64,000 nt of DNA, taken from the NCBI RefSeq assembly GCF_000011205.1, contig NC_003106.2:124001-188000 (forward strand). Reading direction: 5' to 3'. The position numbers and the translations under genes are program-made. Origin of the DNA: Sulfurisphaera tokodaii str. 7 (GTDB taxonomy: Archaea > Thermoproteota > Thermoprotei_A > Sulfolobales > Sulfolobaceae). The stretch's first letter is position 1; each line of letters opens with the position of its first letter. This document shows, in pieces, positions 27,631-38,716 of this stretch. The notes beneath the pieces were generated by a model. That model worked only from the letters and a program-made list of their open reading frames with translations, was not told the DNA's origin and ran no database searches.

Positions 27631-28182
27631 TTAATTAGCTGTCATTACCTCTTTAGGTAATGGTAAGAAAGACACTGCTAAAACCATGAAAATTACTGTC
27701 AATGTAAGGAAGGCTAAACCTATAATTGAATAAAGACGAATCTTGTTTTGCACTATTCTTATCTCATCAGCTACGGAGGGATCAAGTGATCTATATAACT
27801 TAAACATTTTTTCAAAGTTACTAGCAATATATAATCCTATTGAAAACCCTATAATTCCTAGAATTCCTCCTATAAAGACACACAAACCCCAATCTGTAGA
27901 GAAAAGAATCCTTTCTACTTCTATTATACCTCCATCTTTATAATATCCTATCATATAAAAGAAGAATTCGCCCGCGCCAAATACTATAGTTATCATCCCT
28001 GAAGCCTCAATAAAACTCATTAAAGTTGGAAAAACAGTTAACATTAAATCTGATACAGTACCCTCAGATAATTTAGAAAGCTTAGGTCCAAATATACCAA
28101 ATATTAACACAGCACCAAAATATATGAGAGAGAAAAAACCATGAATTACATTAAGTAAAAAATTAATTGGAACTGCAGGCAT
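27631..28182 (-). CDS. Four-helix membrane protein, soxL accessory block
   Basis: 183 residues with four transmembrane helices. NVIHGFFSLIYFGAVLIFG at the N-terminus places a His at the start of the first helix, as in CopD/DUF2269-type membrane proteins, some of which bind heme. It starts nine bases after the preceding small membrane gene, so the two are cotranscribed, and it is the last gene in the leftward series behind soxL. Heme binding and a role in quinol oxidase function or assembly are inferences from topology and place. Confidence 0.65.
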   Translation of the reverse strand: MPAVPINFLLNVIHGFFSLIYFGAVLIFGIFGPKLSKLSEGTVSDLMLTVFPTLMSFIEASGMITIVFGAGEFFFYMIGYYKDGGIIEVERILFSTDWGLCVFIGGILGIIGFSIGLYIASNFEKMFKLYRSLDPSVADEIRIVQNKIRLYSIIGLAFLTLTVIFMVLAVSFLPLPKEVMTAN

Positions 28183-28191
28183 AAAAAACCC

Positions 28192-28596
28192 CTATAAAGA
28201 ATACACTAAACACCCACAAGAACATATAATTGATATTAATAATGATAATGCCATAACATAAGAGAAGGCATAATTATAAGTGGCATAAAAAGCTAAACCA
28301 CCAGCAGCCGCTAATGCAACAAATATTACTGTAATTAACGAAAGACGAAAGAGATCTTTTCTATCACTTAAGTATGACAAGGTAAATAGTAAAACTGCAC
28401 CTAAACCACTTAGAAGCCCTAAGCTTAGATGGGATGAAAGCAACGCAGCCATCCATGTCTGGCTAATGGGAAATTGGGCATTCAACATTGTTGCTGTACC
28501 TGCTATAAAAGCGCCCATAAGTAAAATAGTTTCAACAGTTGAAGCAATAAGAACAGGGGTATTTCTCCCAGTAACAGACTGTGTCATAATTATCAT
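28192..28596 (-). CDS. Four-helix membrane protein, soxL accessory block
   Basis: 134 residues with four helices; an in-frame ATG three codons on (MTQSV) is an alternative start. ALLSSHLSLGLLSG puts a His inside the second helix, and FYATYNYAFSYVMA and a terminal CSCGCLVYSL follow. It aligns along most of its length with the next upstream gene (28674): H in helix 2, a short basic loop, LAAA-x-x-GL-x-FY, then YA. A TATA-like TTTATTTATATG about 25 bases upstream suggests its own promoter. Function unknown. Confidence 0.65.
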   Translation of the reverse strand: MIIMTQSVTGRNTPVLIASTVETILLMGAFIAGTATMLNAQFPISQTWMAALLSSHLSLGLLSGLGAVLLFTLSYLSDRKDLFRLSLITVIFVALAAAGGLAFYATYNYAFSYVMALSLLISIICSCGCLVYSL

Positions 28597-28673
28597 ATAA
28601 GATTAATGAAAAACATATAAATAAATGTTTCGTTAAAATACGTCATTTAATAAAAATAAAATATCTTTTATAA

Positions 28674-29093
28674 TTATCTTCTAATTGAATAAAACATTAT
28701 TACTGAAGCAAAAACAACAGTAAAGATAAAACCAACACCCATTCCTAAAGCGTAGTCTGGAATCACAAAACCACCAAAATAAAATAGTCCTTCAAATGCT
28801 GCTGCAAGTACAGAAATTATATCTAGCACTGCAAGGACTCTAAGGGTAGTATTATTAGCTCTTGTTGCTGAACCATAAATGGCAATTGCAAATATTACGG
28901 CAAAAGCGGCTGCATAAATATGTGCAGTGATTAGTGGACCCAGTAATGGAAGTCTGTAAATAGCAATATCCATTCCTGCTACATAAAGGATAATTAAACA
29001 CGCTAATTGAGCAGCAGCTAATGCAGGAGTATACTGGTTTTTTGAAAACATTGATGCTAAAGAATTATACGAATCTAACAAAGATTTTGCCAT
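28674..29093 (-). CDS. Four-helix membrane protein, soxL accessory block
   Basis: 139 residues with four helices. LITAHIYAAAFAV places a His in helix 2, LAAAFEGLFYFGGF lies in helix 3 and YSIRR ends the protein. It appears to be a paralogue of the neighbouring 134-residue protein. It follows the 62-residue gene by 45 bases in the leftward series behind soxL. The conserved intramembrane His suggests a heme or quinone site, but this is an inference. Confidence 0.65.
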   Translation of the reverse strand: MAKSLLDSYNSLASMFSKNQYTPALAAAQLACLIILYVAGMDIAIYRLPLLGPLITAHIYAAAFAVIFAIAIYGSATRANNTTLRVLAVLDIISVLAAAFEGLFYFGGFVIPDYALGMGVGFIFTVVFASVIMFYSIRR

Positions 29094-29138
29094 GTTAGAT
29101 AATAAGAAAAAGGGATATAAAAAATTTAACTTTAAAAT

Positions 29139-29327
29139 TTAGTAGAAGTCCTTGTAAAAAATTAGCCCAAACGTTATACCAGTTAAGATAATATAAATTG
29201 CTGCTAGTACAGCAGTAGCGTTTTCAACTCCTATGACAGAAGATAATGCATAATTCAGCGGTAATGCTATTACAAAAAAGAATACTAAGGTAGCAATTAA
29301 TAATATAATCCTTGCTGGGAATTTCAC
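29139..29327 (-). CDS. Two-helix mini membrane protein, soxL accessory block
   Basis: 62 residues from a GTG, with two hydrophobic helices (about 5-27 and 34-56). It begins four bases after the stop codon of the 43-residue gene, and AGGTGA at that stop can act as a ribosome-binding site. Small two-helix proteins of this kind are often peripheral oxidase subunits; that role is inferred from location. Confidence 0.6.
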   Translation of the reverse strand: MKFPARIILLIATLVFFFVIALPLNYALSSVIGVENATAVLAAIYIILTGITFGLIFYKDFY

Positions 29328-29331
29328 TTTT

Positions 29332-29463
29332 TCACCTCAACAGTAATGGTAATATTTCCCTAATGGGTGAAGAGTCCCACAAAATCGTATAAACTAAAAA
29401 ACCTATCATTGCTGCAGTTGCACCGAATATTAATAAAACTATAGCCAAACCTAATCTGCTCAT
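29332..29463 (-). CDS. Single-helix mini membrane protein coupled to soxL
   Basis: 43 residues: MSRLGLAIVLLIFGATAAM begins one or two closely spaced helices and REILPLLLR ends it. Its ATG overlaps the soxL stop as ATGA (four bases shared), the classic sign of translational coupling. Short size means it is easily missed in annotation. It is probably a small oxidase- or Rieske-associated subunit. Confidence 0.6.
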   Translation of the reverse strand: MSRLGLAIVLLIFGATAAMIGFLVYTILWDSSPIREILPLLLR

Positions 29464-30443
29464 GATGAACCACCTTGGAAAGTATTACCAAAATCTTCCA
29501 AAGTAGTGTAACAATTTGTTACAGCTTGGCCTTTCTTTAATAATAATTTGGGACAACCAGTTTCTTCATCGTATCCATCTAGATAAGCTACTCCTTCTAA
29601 ATCGGATGAATGATCCATAATGGGCGGTGCATTAAGATTCATTCCAACAGCATATAAGTAATCAGTGTTTGAGTCCCAGTATAGTTGCACATAAGGAAGT
29701 GGTCTTACTGTAGGTCCAGTAAGTACAGCTGCTCCATGCCATGGGTCATAAGTTGAACCGTGGCAATCACAATGTATGATACTTATAGCCTTAGCAGCCT
29801 GTGCAGCTTGATAAGCATCTGGCGGAATATAATTTGGAGTTGTACCACCAACTTTAAAGTACTGTGGTGGGTAAAAGTGTATTTCTGGTGGTACACATCC
29901 TAAATGTTGGCAAATTGCACTATATGCAACTATTGACTTATAGGGCCCTACTCCACCAGGAAAATGATAAGTCTTGCCAGTCTCTGGAATAAGAACTTCT
30001 GTTGGAGGTACCGCTACAGGATTATTGTTTTCATCGCCCATGTTAATTAGAAAAGTTATATCACCTAACATGGGGTATTCAAAAAGCAAGATTGCTGGGT
30101 CATTAACTGGTATCTTAGATGCTTCTATTGGATTTCCGTTAGAATCCACAATAATCATCCATGGAAAAGTCTTTAAGTATATTTCTTGTGGATTAAGAGA
30201 ATTGATTAATGGAATCGCAGAAGCCACAGCAAAAACACCAATACCAATAAGTAAGCCTTTAAGAAAAGCTCTCTTTGAAGGATCTAGGGGACCAACATTC
30301 TGTTCAGCATAATTATATAGGTAGTCCCTCCCTTTATTTATAAATTCTTTAGTATCAAACCTTGAGTTTTTACTCCTCATTTTCCATAAAAGTTTCTTAG
30401 CAAATATAAAGTCGTCTCTTTTTATAATGATTTTGTCCTTCAT
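29460..30443 (-). CDS. soxL: SoxL Rieske iron-sulfur protein
   Basis: 327 residues. A 65-residue cytoplasmic N-terminal extension is followed by a signal anchor with KRAFLKGLLIGIGVF, a twin-arginine-like context. The 2Fe-2S ligands are in CQHLGC near residues 177-182 and CDCHGS near 224-229. It is the Rieske protein genetically linked to SoxABCD in Sulfolobus, predicted to act with SoxC in quinol oxidation on the outer face. It is divergent from soxA and heads a leftward series of five small membrane genes. Confidence 0.92.
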   Translation of the reverse strand: MKDKIIIKRDDFIFAKKLLWKMRSKNSRFDTKEFINKGRDYLYNYAEQNVGPLDPSKRAFLKGLLIGIGVFAVASAIPLINSLNPQEIYLKTFPWMIIVDSNGNPIEASKIPVNDPAILLFEYPMLGDITFLINMGDENNNPVAVPPTEVLIPETGKTYHFPGGVGPYKSIVAYSAICQHLGCVPPEIHFYPPQYFKVGGTTPNYIPPDAYQAAQAAKAISIIHCDCHGSTYDPWHGAAVLTGPTVRPLPYVQLYWDSNTDYLYAVGMNLNAPPIMDHSSDLEGVAYLDGYDEETGCPKLLLKKGQAVTNCYTTLEDFGNTFQGGSS

Positions 30444-30679
30444 ACTCTCTACATGTTTTGAGTTATTTTTGCATATATAAAAACTTTACTCATATACAAT
30501 TTTTTAAATTTTTATTAACTATTCGAATATTCTTTTTAACTAAAGATATTAAAAAGTTATTTATTTAAAATAAACTTTTTAGCTTTAGTAAATTATACTA
30601 CACTACTTTTTAATGAAAATATTGCAAACTTGATTGTTATTAAAAATAATGTTTTTAAACTCTATTAACTATTATAGTC
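30444..30679. promoter_or_regulatory. Divergent promoter region of soxL and soxABCD
   Basis: 236 very AT-rich bases. On the plus strand GTTTTTAAAC near 30651-30660 lies about 25 bases before the soxA ATG at 30680, giving a leaderless transcript. On the minus strand, AT-rich stretches upstream of 30443 can serve soxL, but a single TATA box could not be fixed. No clear operator palindrome was seen. Confidence 0.45.
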
Positions 30680-31198
30680 ATGATTATAATGAGCTTTATC
30701 AAAGAACATGCAGAGTTAGTATGGTTTGTAGTGATGTTAACGTTAGTAGCAATTTTTAGTGGATGGAACATATATGGAGTTACACATGGAACAAGCACAA
30801 GTTACAGATATGGACTACCATGTTTTTCTGGTTTACCAAAACAAGCACAACAGGCAGTATTATATTTCAACTCTCATCCTCCATCCGGTCAATCATATGA
30901 AGTTGTTAACGGGATATTAGTAGTTAATATGACAATAACCCAGCAAAACGGATTCCAACCAGACTTAATAATAGCAAATACAAGCGAACCGGTAGTTATA
31001 ATTTTAAATTCACCTCAAGTAATAACAGGTTTCTACTTAAGACTCCCAGATGGTGTTGTGCAAGTTAATGCAGTTCCTGGAACTCCAAGTTACATATATT
31101 TCGTAACACCCCCGACTCCAGGTAATTTCACTTGGAGGGATTCGGAATATTCCGCATATAATTTCTCTTATTTCACTGGAACATTAGAGGTGATGTAA
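30680..31198 (+). CDS. soxA: SoxA, quinol oxidase subunit II without CuA
   Basis: 172 residues: one N-terminal helix (about 10-30) and a cupredoxin-like domain. The CuA ligands are missing: where the Cys-Cys-His-Met set should be, the sequence reads WRDSEYSAYNFSYFTGTLEV. This is expected for a quinol oxidase that takes no electrons from a CuA site. The first gene of soxABCD; soxB begins three bases after its stop. Two possible ATG starts (30680 and 30689) differ by three residues. Confidence 0.92.
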   Translation: MIIMSFIKEHAELVWFVVMLTLVAIFSGWNIYGVTHGTSTSYRYGLPCFSGLPKQAQQAVLYFNSHPPSGQSYEVVNGILVVNMTITQQNGFQPDLIIANTSEPVVIILNSPQVITGFYLRLPDGVVQVNAVPGTPSYIYFVTPPTPGNFTWRDSEYSAYNFSYFTGTLEVM

Positions 31199-31201
31199 AA
31201 A

Positions 31202-32776
<1,575 letters not shown>

Positions 32777-34477
32777 ATGGAGGAGAGACAAGAGAGGAAA
32801 GAAGAACAACAACAAAAGAAGTCAGGATTTTTTGATGCAATCCTTGACAGAATAGGGATAAACGAAGCACCACTATTTAGAACTCCCGACTACATGTATA
32901 ATGTTTCATATTGGCTTGGAGGATTAGTAGCTGCAAGTTTCGCATATACAGTGATTACTGGGTTAATCTTACTCCTCCTTTATAATCCAGCTAATGCATA
33001 TCAACAAACACAAACAATAATTAATGATATACCATATGGAGCTGTAATACTATTCAGTCACCTTTATGGAGCTTACATTATGATTATCCTAGTTTACATT
33101 CACATGTTTAGGAATTTCTTCAAAGGAGCTTATAAAAAACCGAGAGAATTACAATGGGTTACTGGAGTATTACTCCTAGCATTAACACTAGGAGCTTCAT
33201 TCTTTGGTTACAGCTTAGTAGGAGACGTATTAGGAATAAATGCGGTAGATATAGGTAGTTCCTTACTTATAGGAACAGGATTCCCCGGTGCTACTACAGT
33301 AGTAGGCTGGCTATTTGGTCCCGGAATAGATGCAGTACAATCCAGTAATCCAGCAGTTAGAGCTGAGTTCTTCAGTAGAATTCTAGGTTGGCACATAATA
33401 ATGGTAGCATTAATTGGTTTACTATTTATGTTCCACTTAATGTTAGCTGAGAGATATGGAATGACACCATCTGCAAAAGAAAAGCCCAGAGTACCAGCTT
33501 ACTACACAAAGGAAGAGCAAGAGAAGTTTAACCCGTGGTGGCCAAGAAACTTCGTATATATGTTATCCTTAGTATTAATGACATGGGGAGTAATACTAAT
33601 TGTACCAGATGTATTAGCAAACTTGAACTCCATTGTAAAGCTACCGATAGTAATTAATCCATTCCCTGCACCACAAGCATTTACCCCAGCTGCAAATAAT
33701 GTTCAACCATATCCTCCATGGTTCTTCTTATTCCTTTACAAGTTCGTAGACTTCTTATTACCAAACGGAGTACCAATATTACCATCTATGGTAATTGCAG
33801 TACTTATCATAGGTTTAGTAGTTCTGATGCTAATACCATTCTTCGAAAACAGCAACTTAATGTATATAAGCAGTAGAAAGTTCTGGACGTGGGTTATGTC
33901 AGTTCTGGCTTATTCACTGGTAGCATTATCAATATGGGGGTACTTATATCCTGGTGTGCCAGCTCCAACAAATCAGCAAATCTTAGTTTTAGGAATTCCC
34001 GCATTAATCTTAGCAGTTATCATAGGACTGTCAGATAAAATCAGAAGAAGGAAAGAAAAAGTACCTACACCGTCACAAATACCTAAAATAACGCCTACCT
34101 CAATTCTAGGAACATCTGTAGTAACATTACTGTTTGCAGGAACATTTGGAGATTTCATAATAAGACCTAGTTTACTGGGCTTATTCTCACTATTCCCATT
34201 GGGTATTCTAGTTTACCACTTTGTTAGTAAAATGGTAAGGGCATTCAATAATAATAACGGAAATGGTGGTACAGTAACTTATCCAATAACAAAGAAAATG
34301 GCATTTATTGCAATACCAGTAATTTTTGTAATTACAATATTCCTATTTGCATTATTCCTAGAGTTACCGAGTGTTGGAGTACAGAGCACATATGCCGGAA
34401 TTGATTTAGGTGTCATCTTCTTCCTATGGGGATACGCAATAAACTTGTACCACTACCTAGTTTATGTGAAAGATTAA
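32777..34477 (+). CDS. soxC: SoxC cytochrome b of the quinol oxidase complex
   Basis: 566 residues, homologous to SoxG. Heme-binding His pairs are in FSHLYGA and YIHMFRNFF near 95-112 and GWHIIMV and MFHLMLAE near 205-222. PYPPWFFLF near residue 311 occupies the place of the PEWY quinol-site motif and lacks its acidic residue. A long, charged N-terminal tail (about 35 residues) precedes the first helix. It supplies quinol oxidation to SoxB together with SoxL. The gene is tightly packed behind soxB. Confidence 0.94.
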   Translation: MEERQERKEEQQQKKSGFFDAILDRIGINEAPLFRTPDYMYNVSYWLGGLVAASFAYTVITGLILLLLYNPANAYQQTQTIINDIPYGAVILFSHLYGAYIMIILVYIHMFRNFFKGAYKKPRELQWVTGVLLLALTLGASFFGYSLVGDVLGINAVDIGSSLLIGTGFPGATTVVGWLFGPGIDAVQSSNPAVRAEFFSRILGWHIIMVALIGLLFMFHLMLAERYGMTPSAKEKPRVPAYYTKEEQEKFNPWWPRNFVYMLSLVLMTWGVILIVPDVLANLNSIVKLPIVINPFPAPQAFTPAANNVQPYPPWFFLFLYKFVDFLLPNGVPILPSMVIAVLIIGLVVLMLIPFFENSNLMYISSRKFWTWVMSVLAYSLVALSIWGYLYPGVPAPTNQQILVLGIPALILAVIIGLSDKIRRRKEKVPTPSQIPKITPTSILGTSVVTLLFAGTFGDFIIRPSLLGLFSLFPLGILVYHFVSKMVRAFNNNNGNGGTVTYPITKKMAFIAIPVIFVITIFLFALFLELPSVGVQSTYAGIDLGVIFFLWGYAINLYHYLVYVKD

Positions 34478-34517
34478 AAGGTAAAACTTTTTTTACTTTA
34501 ACTTCAAATTTATATTT

Positions 34518-35075
34518 ATGGAAATTGATAAGAAAAAATTAAAAGTTACACACTTTATATTCCCTCTTGTTTTACTTATCATATTTCTAAACCCCGTGGT
34601 AGAGAGTTACGAGACCTTATATCAATGGTTATTTATGTTAGCACACTATTCACTTTTTATCGGGGGATTATTACTCACATACAGACTAATAAAAGGAACT
34701 CCCTTCCTAATTATACCATCTGGAGTAATAGCAGTATTCTGGCATTTACCCATGTATTTTAACTTAGCTGCAGCCTTTACTAGTTATAGGATATTAAACG
34801 ATTTAACGCTAGTACTTGCGGGTATTTTAGCCGGAATAGGTAGTGGAAAACTCTCACTTTTACAAAAATTTTCACTAATAATTGTCTGGATGACAGCAGA
34901 TACAGCGTACTCAATTGTCTTTCTATTAGAAAACCCTGCATACTCAAACGTAGTTTACTCGTTTTCACCTTATACTCCATCACAAGAGATAAACACAGCA
35001 GTAGTAATGTGGATTATTATGTCAATAATCATTGCTTACATAGCCGGTAAATTCCTTAAAGAACTCCTTTCTTAG
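34518..35075 (+). CDS. soxD: SoxD-position membrane protein (DUF1404-like)
   Basis: 185 residues with five to six helices. It is the fourth gene of the soxABCD set, 40 bases after soxC. It shares FWHLP, VWMTAD and a YSFSPYTP segment with the membrane protein that follows soxM (1755-2285), so each oxidase core has its own copy. The symbol is given by gene order. A short T-run (ACTTTTTTTACTTT) lies between soxC and this gene and could terminate part of the soxC transcripts. Confidence 0.65.
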   Translation: MEIDKKKLKVTHFIFPLVLLIIFLNPVVESYETLYQWLFMLAHYSLFIGGLLLTYRLIKGTPFLIIPSGVIAVFWHLPMYFNLAAAFTSYRILNDLTLVLAGILAGIGSGKLSLLQKFSLIIVWMTADTAYSIVFLLENPAYSNVVYSFSPYTPSQEINTAVVMWIIMSIIIAYIAGKFLKELLS

Positions 35076-35310
35076 AAAGGCTATATATATTATCTTTTTC
35101 TTGGTGAAAGAAAAGGGAAAATGATACTGCATCAATAATAAAGTATACTGAATGATTTGATTATCTTGCTATTCTCAACATCTTAAGTATATGTGTTTGC
35201 AACTATATTTTACATCTAAAGTTAATGAACTTCTTTCTTAGCTGGTAAATACCTACTATGAAATTTTATTTTTATCTCATTAAATTAAATTATTTTGCCA
35301 AATAAACATA

Positions 35311-35751
35311 TTATGGTAACTTTGGTTCCACGTATTTAGTAAGAATGTAATTTACACTTTCCTCAATAATAACACCAGAAAGTACAGGATGAAGAATGTA
35401 AATAAATTTCACCTTCTCAAGTACCCCTAAAAAGCATGCTAAAATCGAAGGTGGATGTTCGATATTAATAATGACTTCCGTAATATATGAAACGAAAGAA
35501 GCTAGGATAGCCATTACTAAACCAGTAAGATTAAAATAAATAAATAGAACTGCGATTACAGACGATATAAGGTACGAAATCACAATATTGAAGAAACGAA
35601 TTCTCCTCCAATCTGGGTCTGGATATTTAGTAGCAGCTGTTGCTAAGAAAGGGGGTAAAATAAACTCAGTATGAGTTATTATTGTAACAAAAGTAAGTAA
35701 GGACATTGAAGTTATTAAATTAACGATAGAAATAACCTTTTTCTTATTCAT
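35311..35751 (-). CDS. HPP-family integral membrane protein
   Basis: 146 residues with four helices. The diagnostic HPP lies in INIEHPPSILACFLG near residues 97-111, and the N-terminal FILPPFLATAATKYPDPDWRR is typical of HPP proteins. Related bacterial and plant proteins are proposed to move nitrite across membranes; the archaeal role is unknown. It is convergent with the soxABCD cluster and lies just ahead, on its own strand, of no close partner; the membrane protein gene at 35783 ends 31 bases upstream. Confidence 0.75.
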   Translation of the reverse strand: MNKKKVISIVNLITSMSLLTFVTIITHTEFILPPFLATAATKYPDPDWRRIRFFNIVISYLISSVIAVLFIYFNLTGLVMAILASFVSYITEVIINIEHPPSILACFLGVLEKVKFIYILHPVLSGVIIEESVNYILTKYVEPKLP

Positions 35752-35782
35752 AGAAATATGAAAAGGAGAAAAATAAAAAACG

Positions 35783-38089
35783 TTAACTATTGCTCCTCTT
35801 TCTCCTTAATAATAGAAATAAAATCAAAGCGTAGAAAATGACGTTGAGAATAATAACCGGGACTAAGTGATAGCTTGGAGGTATTTCAGCCTTACCTAGA
35901 ATAATATTATAACCAACGCTGGATATAGCATCACCAACAACAGGATAGGAAACAACAGTCACATTCTTAGGATGAAGAGTGATAATAGTATCATTCCACA
36001 AAGAGTAAGGAATAAGTTCAAGGTTAACAATATAGGTTATCCTATTACCCGGGTGGATAAGCTCTATTTTCCCCTCCTCAGTAGAAATAACACCCAGATA
36101 TGAGGAAACAACAGAAAGAGTATTATTGGCAGTATTTACTTTTAGAGAAACACTGCCATTAGAAATTTCAATAACACCTCCTTCTGGATAAGAAACATAA
36201 GTCAGTAGGACGGCATATTTACCCGGAGTAACCGAAACATTCTCGCTTGCAGGATTCCCAACCTGAATTAGTGAAATACCAGGGAGAGAAGAGAGAATTT
36301 GCAGAGTGTGAGCGTTAACGTAAATTGTGCATGAAAAATTAGTAGGGTAGGGCAAGCGTTGAGCAGGAATCTTAACACTATAATTATGAAACACATCCGC
36401 CCTAATATATATCTCATTACCACCAATAATTCCAGCTAAATATTCTGGAGGTACATAAAAGTAATAGGGAACAGCAGCAACATCTTCATTTAAATTATTC
36501 ACGTTGTAGACAAGATAAATACCTCTTGAGGAAAAAGTCGATTTATAATCAAGGTTCTTAAAAACGTATATACCGCTGAAATTCTTAACAAGCTCAAGGT
36601 CTTTCTGGGAGAGGAAATAGGAGAGATTCTCGTTAGCTAACACATACTCTACACCGTAATATTCGAGAATAGTACCTAGGTGAGTAGTATTAAAGAAAGG
36701 AAGGAAAACAGAATTAGGAACACCTGTAAAGACTTCTGGATCATAGTATTTACCATGATAGTAGATTGTGGTACCGTAAACTGCTACTTTAGCACCGTGT
36801 AAGTACTCAGCGGCTTGGATCAAGTTTCCTGGTACAGACAAAGGTATGTAATTATACTCGTAGTTACCGGTAGCAAAAGACGGGTAGGAAAAGACTAGCT
36901 GAGCTGAAACTACCATTACTAAGATAATTACGGAAATTAGCCTTTGAACTTCCCCTTTTTCAGCCAAAAGAAAATTTATTTCGTAAACAAAGGTAAGAAA
37001 TAAAGGGGCTATAATCATCTCACTTAAATAAGTTGGGAGAATAACCCACATATAAGGGAATAGTGGAGTGTCCTTTAGCCAATTATTCAGATAATAAATC
37101 AGGTTAATGTTAAAAACATGATTAAATACTACTACATAAGAAGACATAAAAATTACTAAGAAAGAATATAGAAAGAAATAGAAAATAGCATCTGTATGTA
37201 TGATTTTAAAGAACAAGTAGAAAAAAGATAGAATAACGAAAACTGGTAAAAAGAAAGAGAAAATGTAAGAAAAGAGAACGTTCCCAGCGTAAAAGTTTAT
37301 TAAAGGAGCAAATAATCCTATTCCTCTTAAATTATCTGAGAGTGAGAATGTATAATAGTTTAGCCATAGCTGTTCTACGGAAATTGAAGAACCTACAGAA
37401 ACGTAAACAGTGTGTTGAACAAGTAAGGAATAGAAAGTCCTTATATTTTCCATGAGATAGAATGGTAGAGAAAGAAGTGCAATTTTTAGGAAATGGAAAT
37501 CCTTCTTAATTACTCTGTATATGACGTAAAGAAAAAGAGTGAAAAAAGAGAAAATAAAACCTCTTGGATCTGTAGTTGTTAGCGTTAGTAACAAGGAGAG
37601 AATAATACTACTACGAAGGAGAGAGAAGTTTCTGTTCACATAGTCTAGACCTACTAAAAATAAGGGATATAAGGCAACGAAAGTAGAGTAATTAGTCCAG
37701 TAAGTGAAGTACATGAAAGCTGGTGAAGTTACGTATAAAAAAGCCACTATCAGAGATATTATCTCCTTATACCTAATTCGGAGAATATAATAAGATGCAA
37801 AATACATGGAAACGAAACCTAAGAAGATTGGATATGCATAACTTAGTTTATCCCATATCTCTGGCCATAGAGAAAATATGTAAATTGGAAGATCAGAGGT
37901 ATCCATAATAAAAAGCAGATTAATCTGGCCGTTATTAACCAAAGTAGGAAAAGAACCTATAATTGAAGGATAAGAATCCCTTACATAAACTAGACCGGGG
38001 GAAAATAATGTAGATCTAAGAACAAAGAGCGTAGATAAAAGTCCACCTAAAAAAGGAAGTAATAGTCTGTATTTGTTTATACTCATCAA
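35783..38089 (-). CDS. Large membrane protein with external C-terminal domain
   Basis: 768 residues. About twelve helices in the first 400 residues, an external beta-rich domain with several N-glycosylation sequons (about 410-735), one more helix and a basic tail (LLLRRKRSNS). The arrangement resembles GT-C/YfhO-like membrane glycosyltransferases or archaeal membrane proteins of that topology, but no catalytic motif could be confirmed. It lies 71 bases after the pilin gene on the same strand, so a role in pilus or surface assembly is possible. Confidence 0.65.
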   Translation of the reverse strand: MMSINKYRLLLPFLGGLLSTLFVLRSTLFSPGLVYVRDSYPSIIGSFPTLVNNGQINLLFIMDTSDLPIYIFSLWPEIWDKLSYAYPIFLGFVSMYFASYYILRIRYKEIISLIVAFLYVTSPAFMYFTYWTNYSTFVALYPLFLVGLDYVNRNFSLLRSSIILSLLLTLTTTDPRGFIFSFFTLFLYVIYRVIKKDFHFLKIALLSLPFYLMENIRTFYSLLVQHTVYVSVGSSISVEQLWLNYYTFSLSDNLRGIGLFAPLINFYAGNVLFSYIFSFFLPVFVILSFFYLFFKIIHTDAIFYFFLYSFLVIFMSSYVVVFNHVFNINLIYYLNNWLKDTPLFPYMWVILPTYLSEMIIAPLFLTFVYEINFLLAEKGEVQRLISVIILVMVVSAQLVFSYPSFATGNYEYNYIPLSVPGNLIQAAEYLHGAKVAVYGTTIYYHGKYYDPEVFTGVPNSVFLPFFNTTHLGTILEYYGVEYVLANENLSYFLSQKDLELVKNFSGIYVFKNLDYKSTFSSRGIYLVYNVNNLNEDVAAVPYYFYVPPEYLAGIIGGNEIYIRADVFHNYSVKIPAQRLPYPTNFSCTIYVNAHTLQILSSLPGISLIQVGNPASENVSVTPGKYAVLLTYVSYPEGGVIEISNGSVSLKVNTANNTLSVVSSYLGVISTEEGKIELIHPGNRITYIVNLELIPYSLWNDTIITLHPKNVTVVSYPVVGDAISSVGYNIILGKAEIPPSYHLVPVIILNVIFYALILFLLLRRKRSNS

Positions 38090-38160
38090 AATAAAGTATG
38101 TTATAAATTTAAAAATTTAATCAAGAGAGAATAAAAAGAAATAGAAAAAAGTAGTTAAAT

Positions 38161-38598
38161 TTATTGTGCTATTACTGAGACTTGCACAGTAGCACCATCA
38201 CTTAAGGCTAAACTGATTGTGTAAGTACTACCAGATTGCAAAGGAGGCAATTGACTAAAACTGATACTTACCGTATTTACTCCTGCACTTAATGTGGAAG
38301 ATGAACCACTACCACCAATAACCTCTGCCGTTCCAGAATATGTTGTCCCCGCTAGTTCTGCACTAACTATTTCTACTGATCCAGATGACTTTAAAGTAAT
38401 TATAGCATAACCACTACCACTACTATAATAAATAACACCCGATCCTACTGCTGATACTGTTGGTGTTCCTCCGAATGCTCCAAATAATCCGAAAGCAAAA
38501 CCAACAACTACTAGTGCTATTATTACTGATGCAATTACTAGAATTAGTGCAGTTACAGCACCGCTTAGTCCTTTTTTAGCTTTCCTCTTTGATAACAT
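38161..38598 (-). CDS. Type IV pilin-like protein, class III signal peptide
   Basis: 145 residues. RKAKKGLSGAVTALILVIAS shows a basic leader, a cleavage site after KKG for the prepilin peptidase PibD, and a long hydrophobic helix up to residue 37, as in Sulfolobales archaellins and adhesive pilins. The mature part is Ser/Gly/Thr rich and beta-like. No other pilus assembly genes are nearby apart from the adjacent membrane protein. The nested insertion sequence pair begins 102 bases upstream of its start and may have displaced upstream control sequence. Confidence 0.85.
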   Translation of the reverse strand: MLSKRKAKKGLSGAVTALILVIASVIIALVVVGFAFGLFGAFGGTPTVSAVGSGVIYYSSGSGYAIITLKSSGSVEIVSAELAGTTYSGTAEVIGGSGSSSTLSAGVNTVSISFSQLPPLQSGSTYTISLALSDGATVQVSVIAQ

Positions 38599-38699
38599 AT
38601 TTACTCATAAGAATGATTACTAAATATCTATATAAGCTTTTCTGTCCTTTAATGTGAATAAACTAAGGCTTAAATTAGGAGTAAATTTTATTTTCTATT

Positions 38700-38707
38700 C
38701 GAGTGAA
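38700..38707 (+). repeat. 8-bp target duplication of the IS6-like element, left
   Basis: CGAGTGAA at 38700-38707 recurs at 40349-40356. It directly abuts the element tip (GAGTGTGG) on the left and its inverted partner (CCACACTC) on the right. Eight bases is the size made by IS6-family elements. Confidence 0.85.
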
Positions 38708-38716
38708 GAGTGTGGA

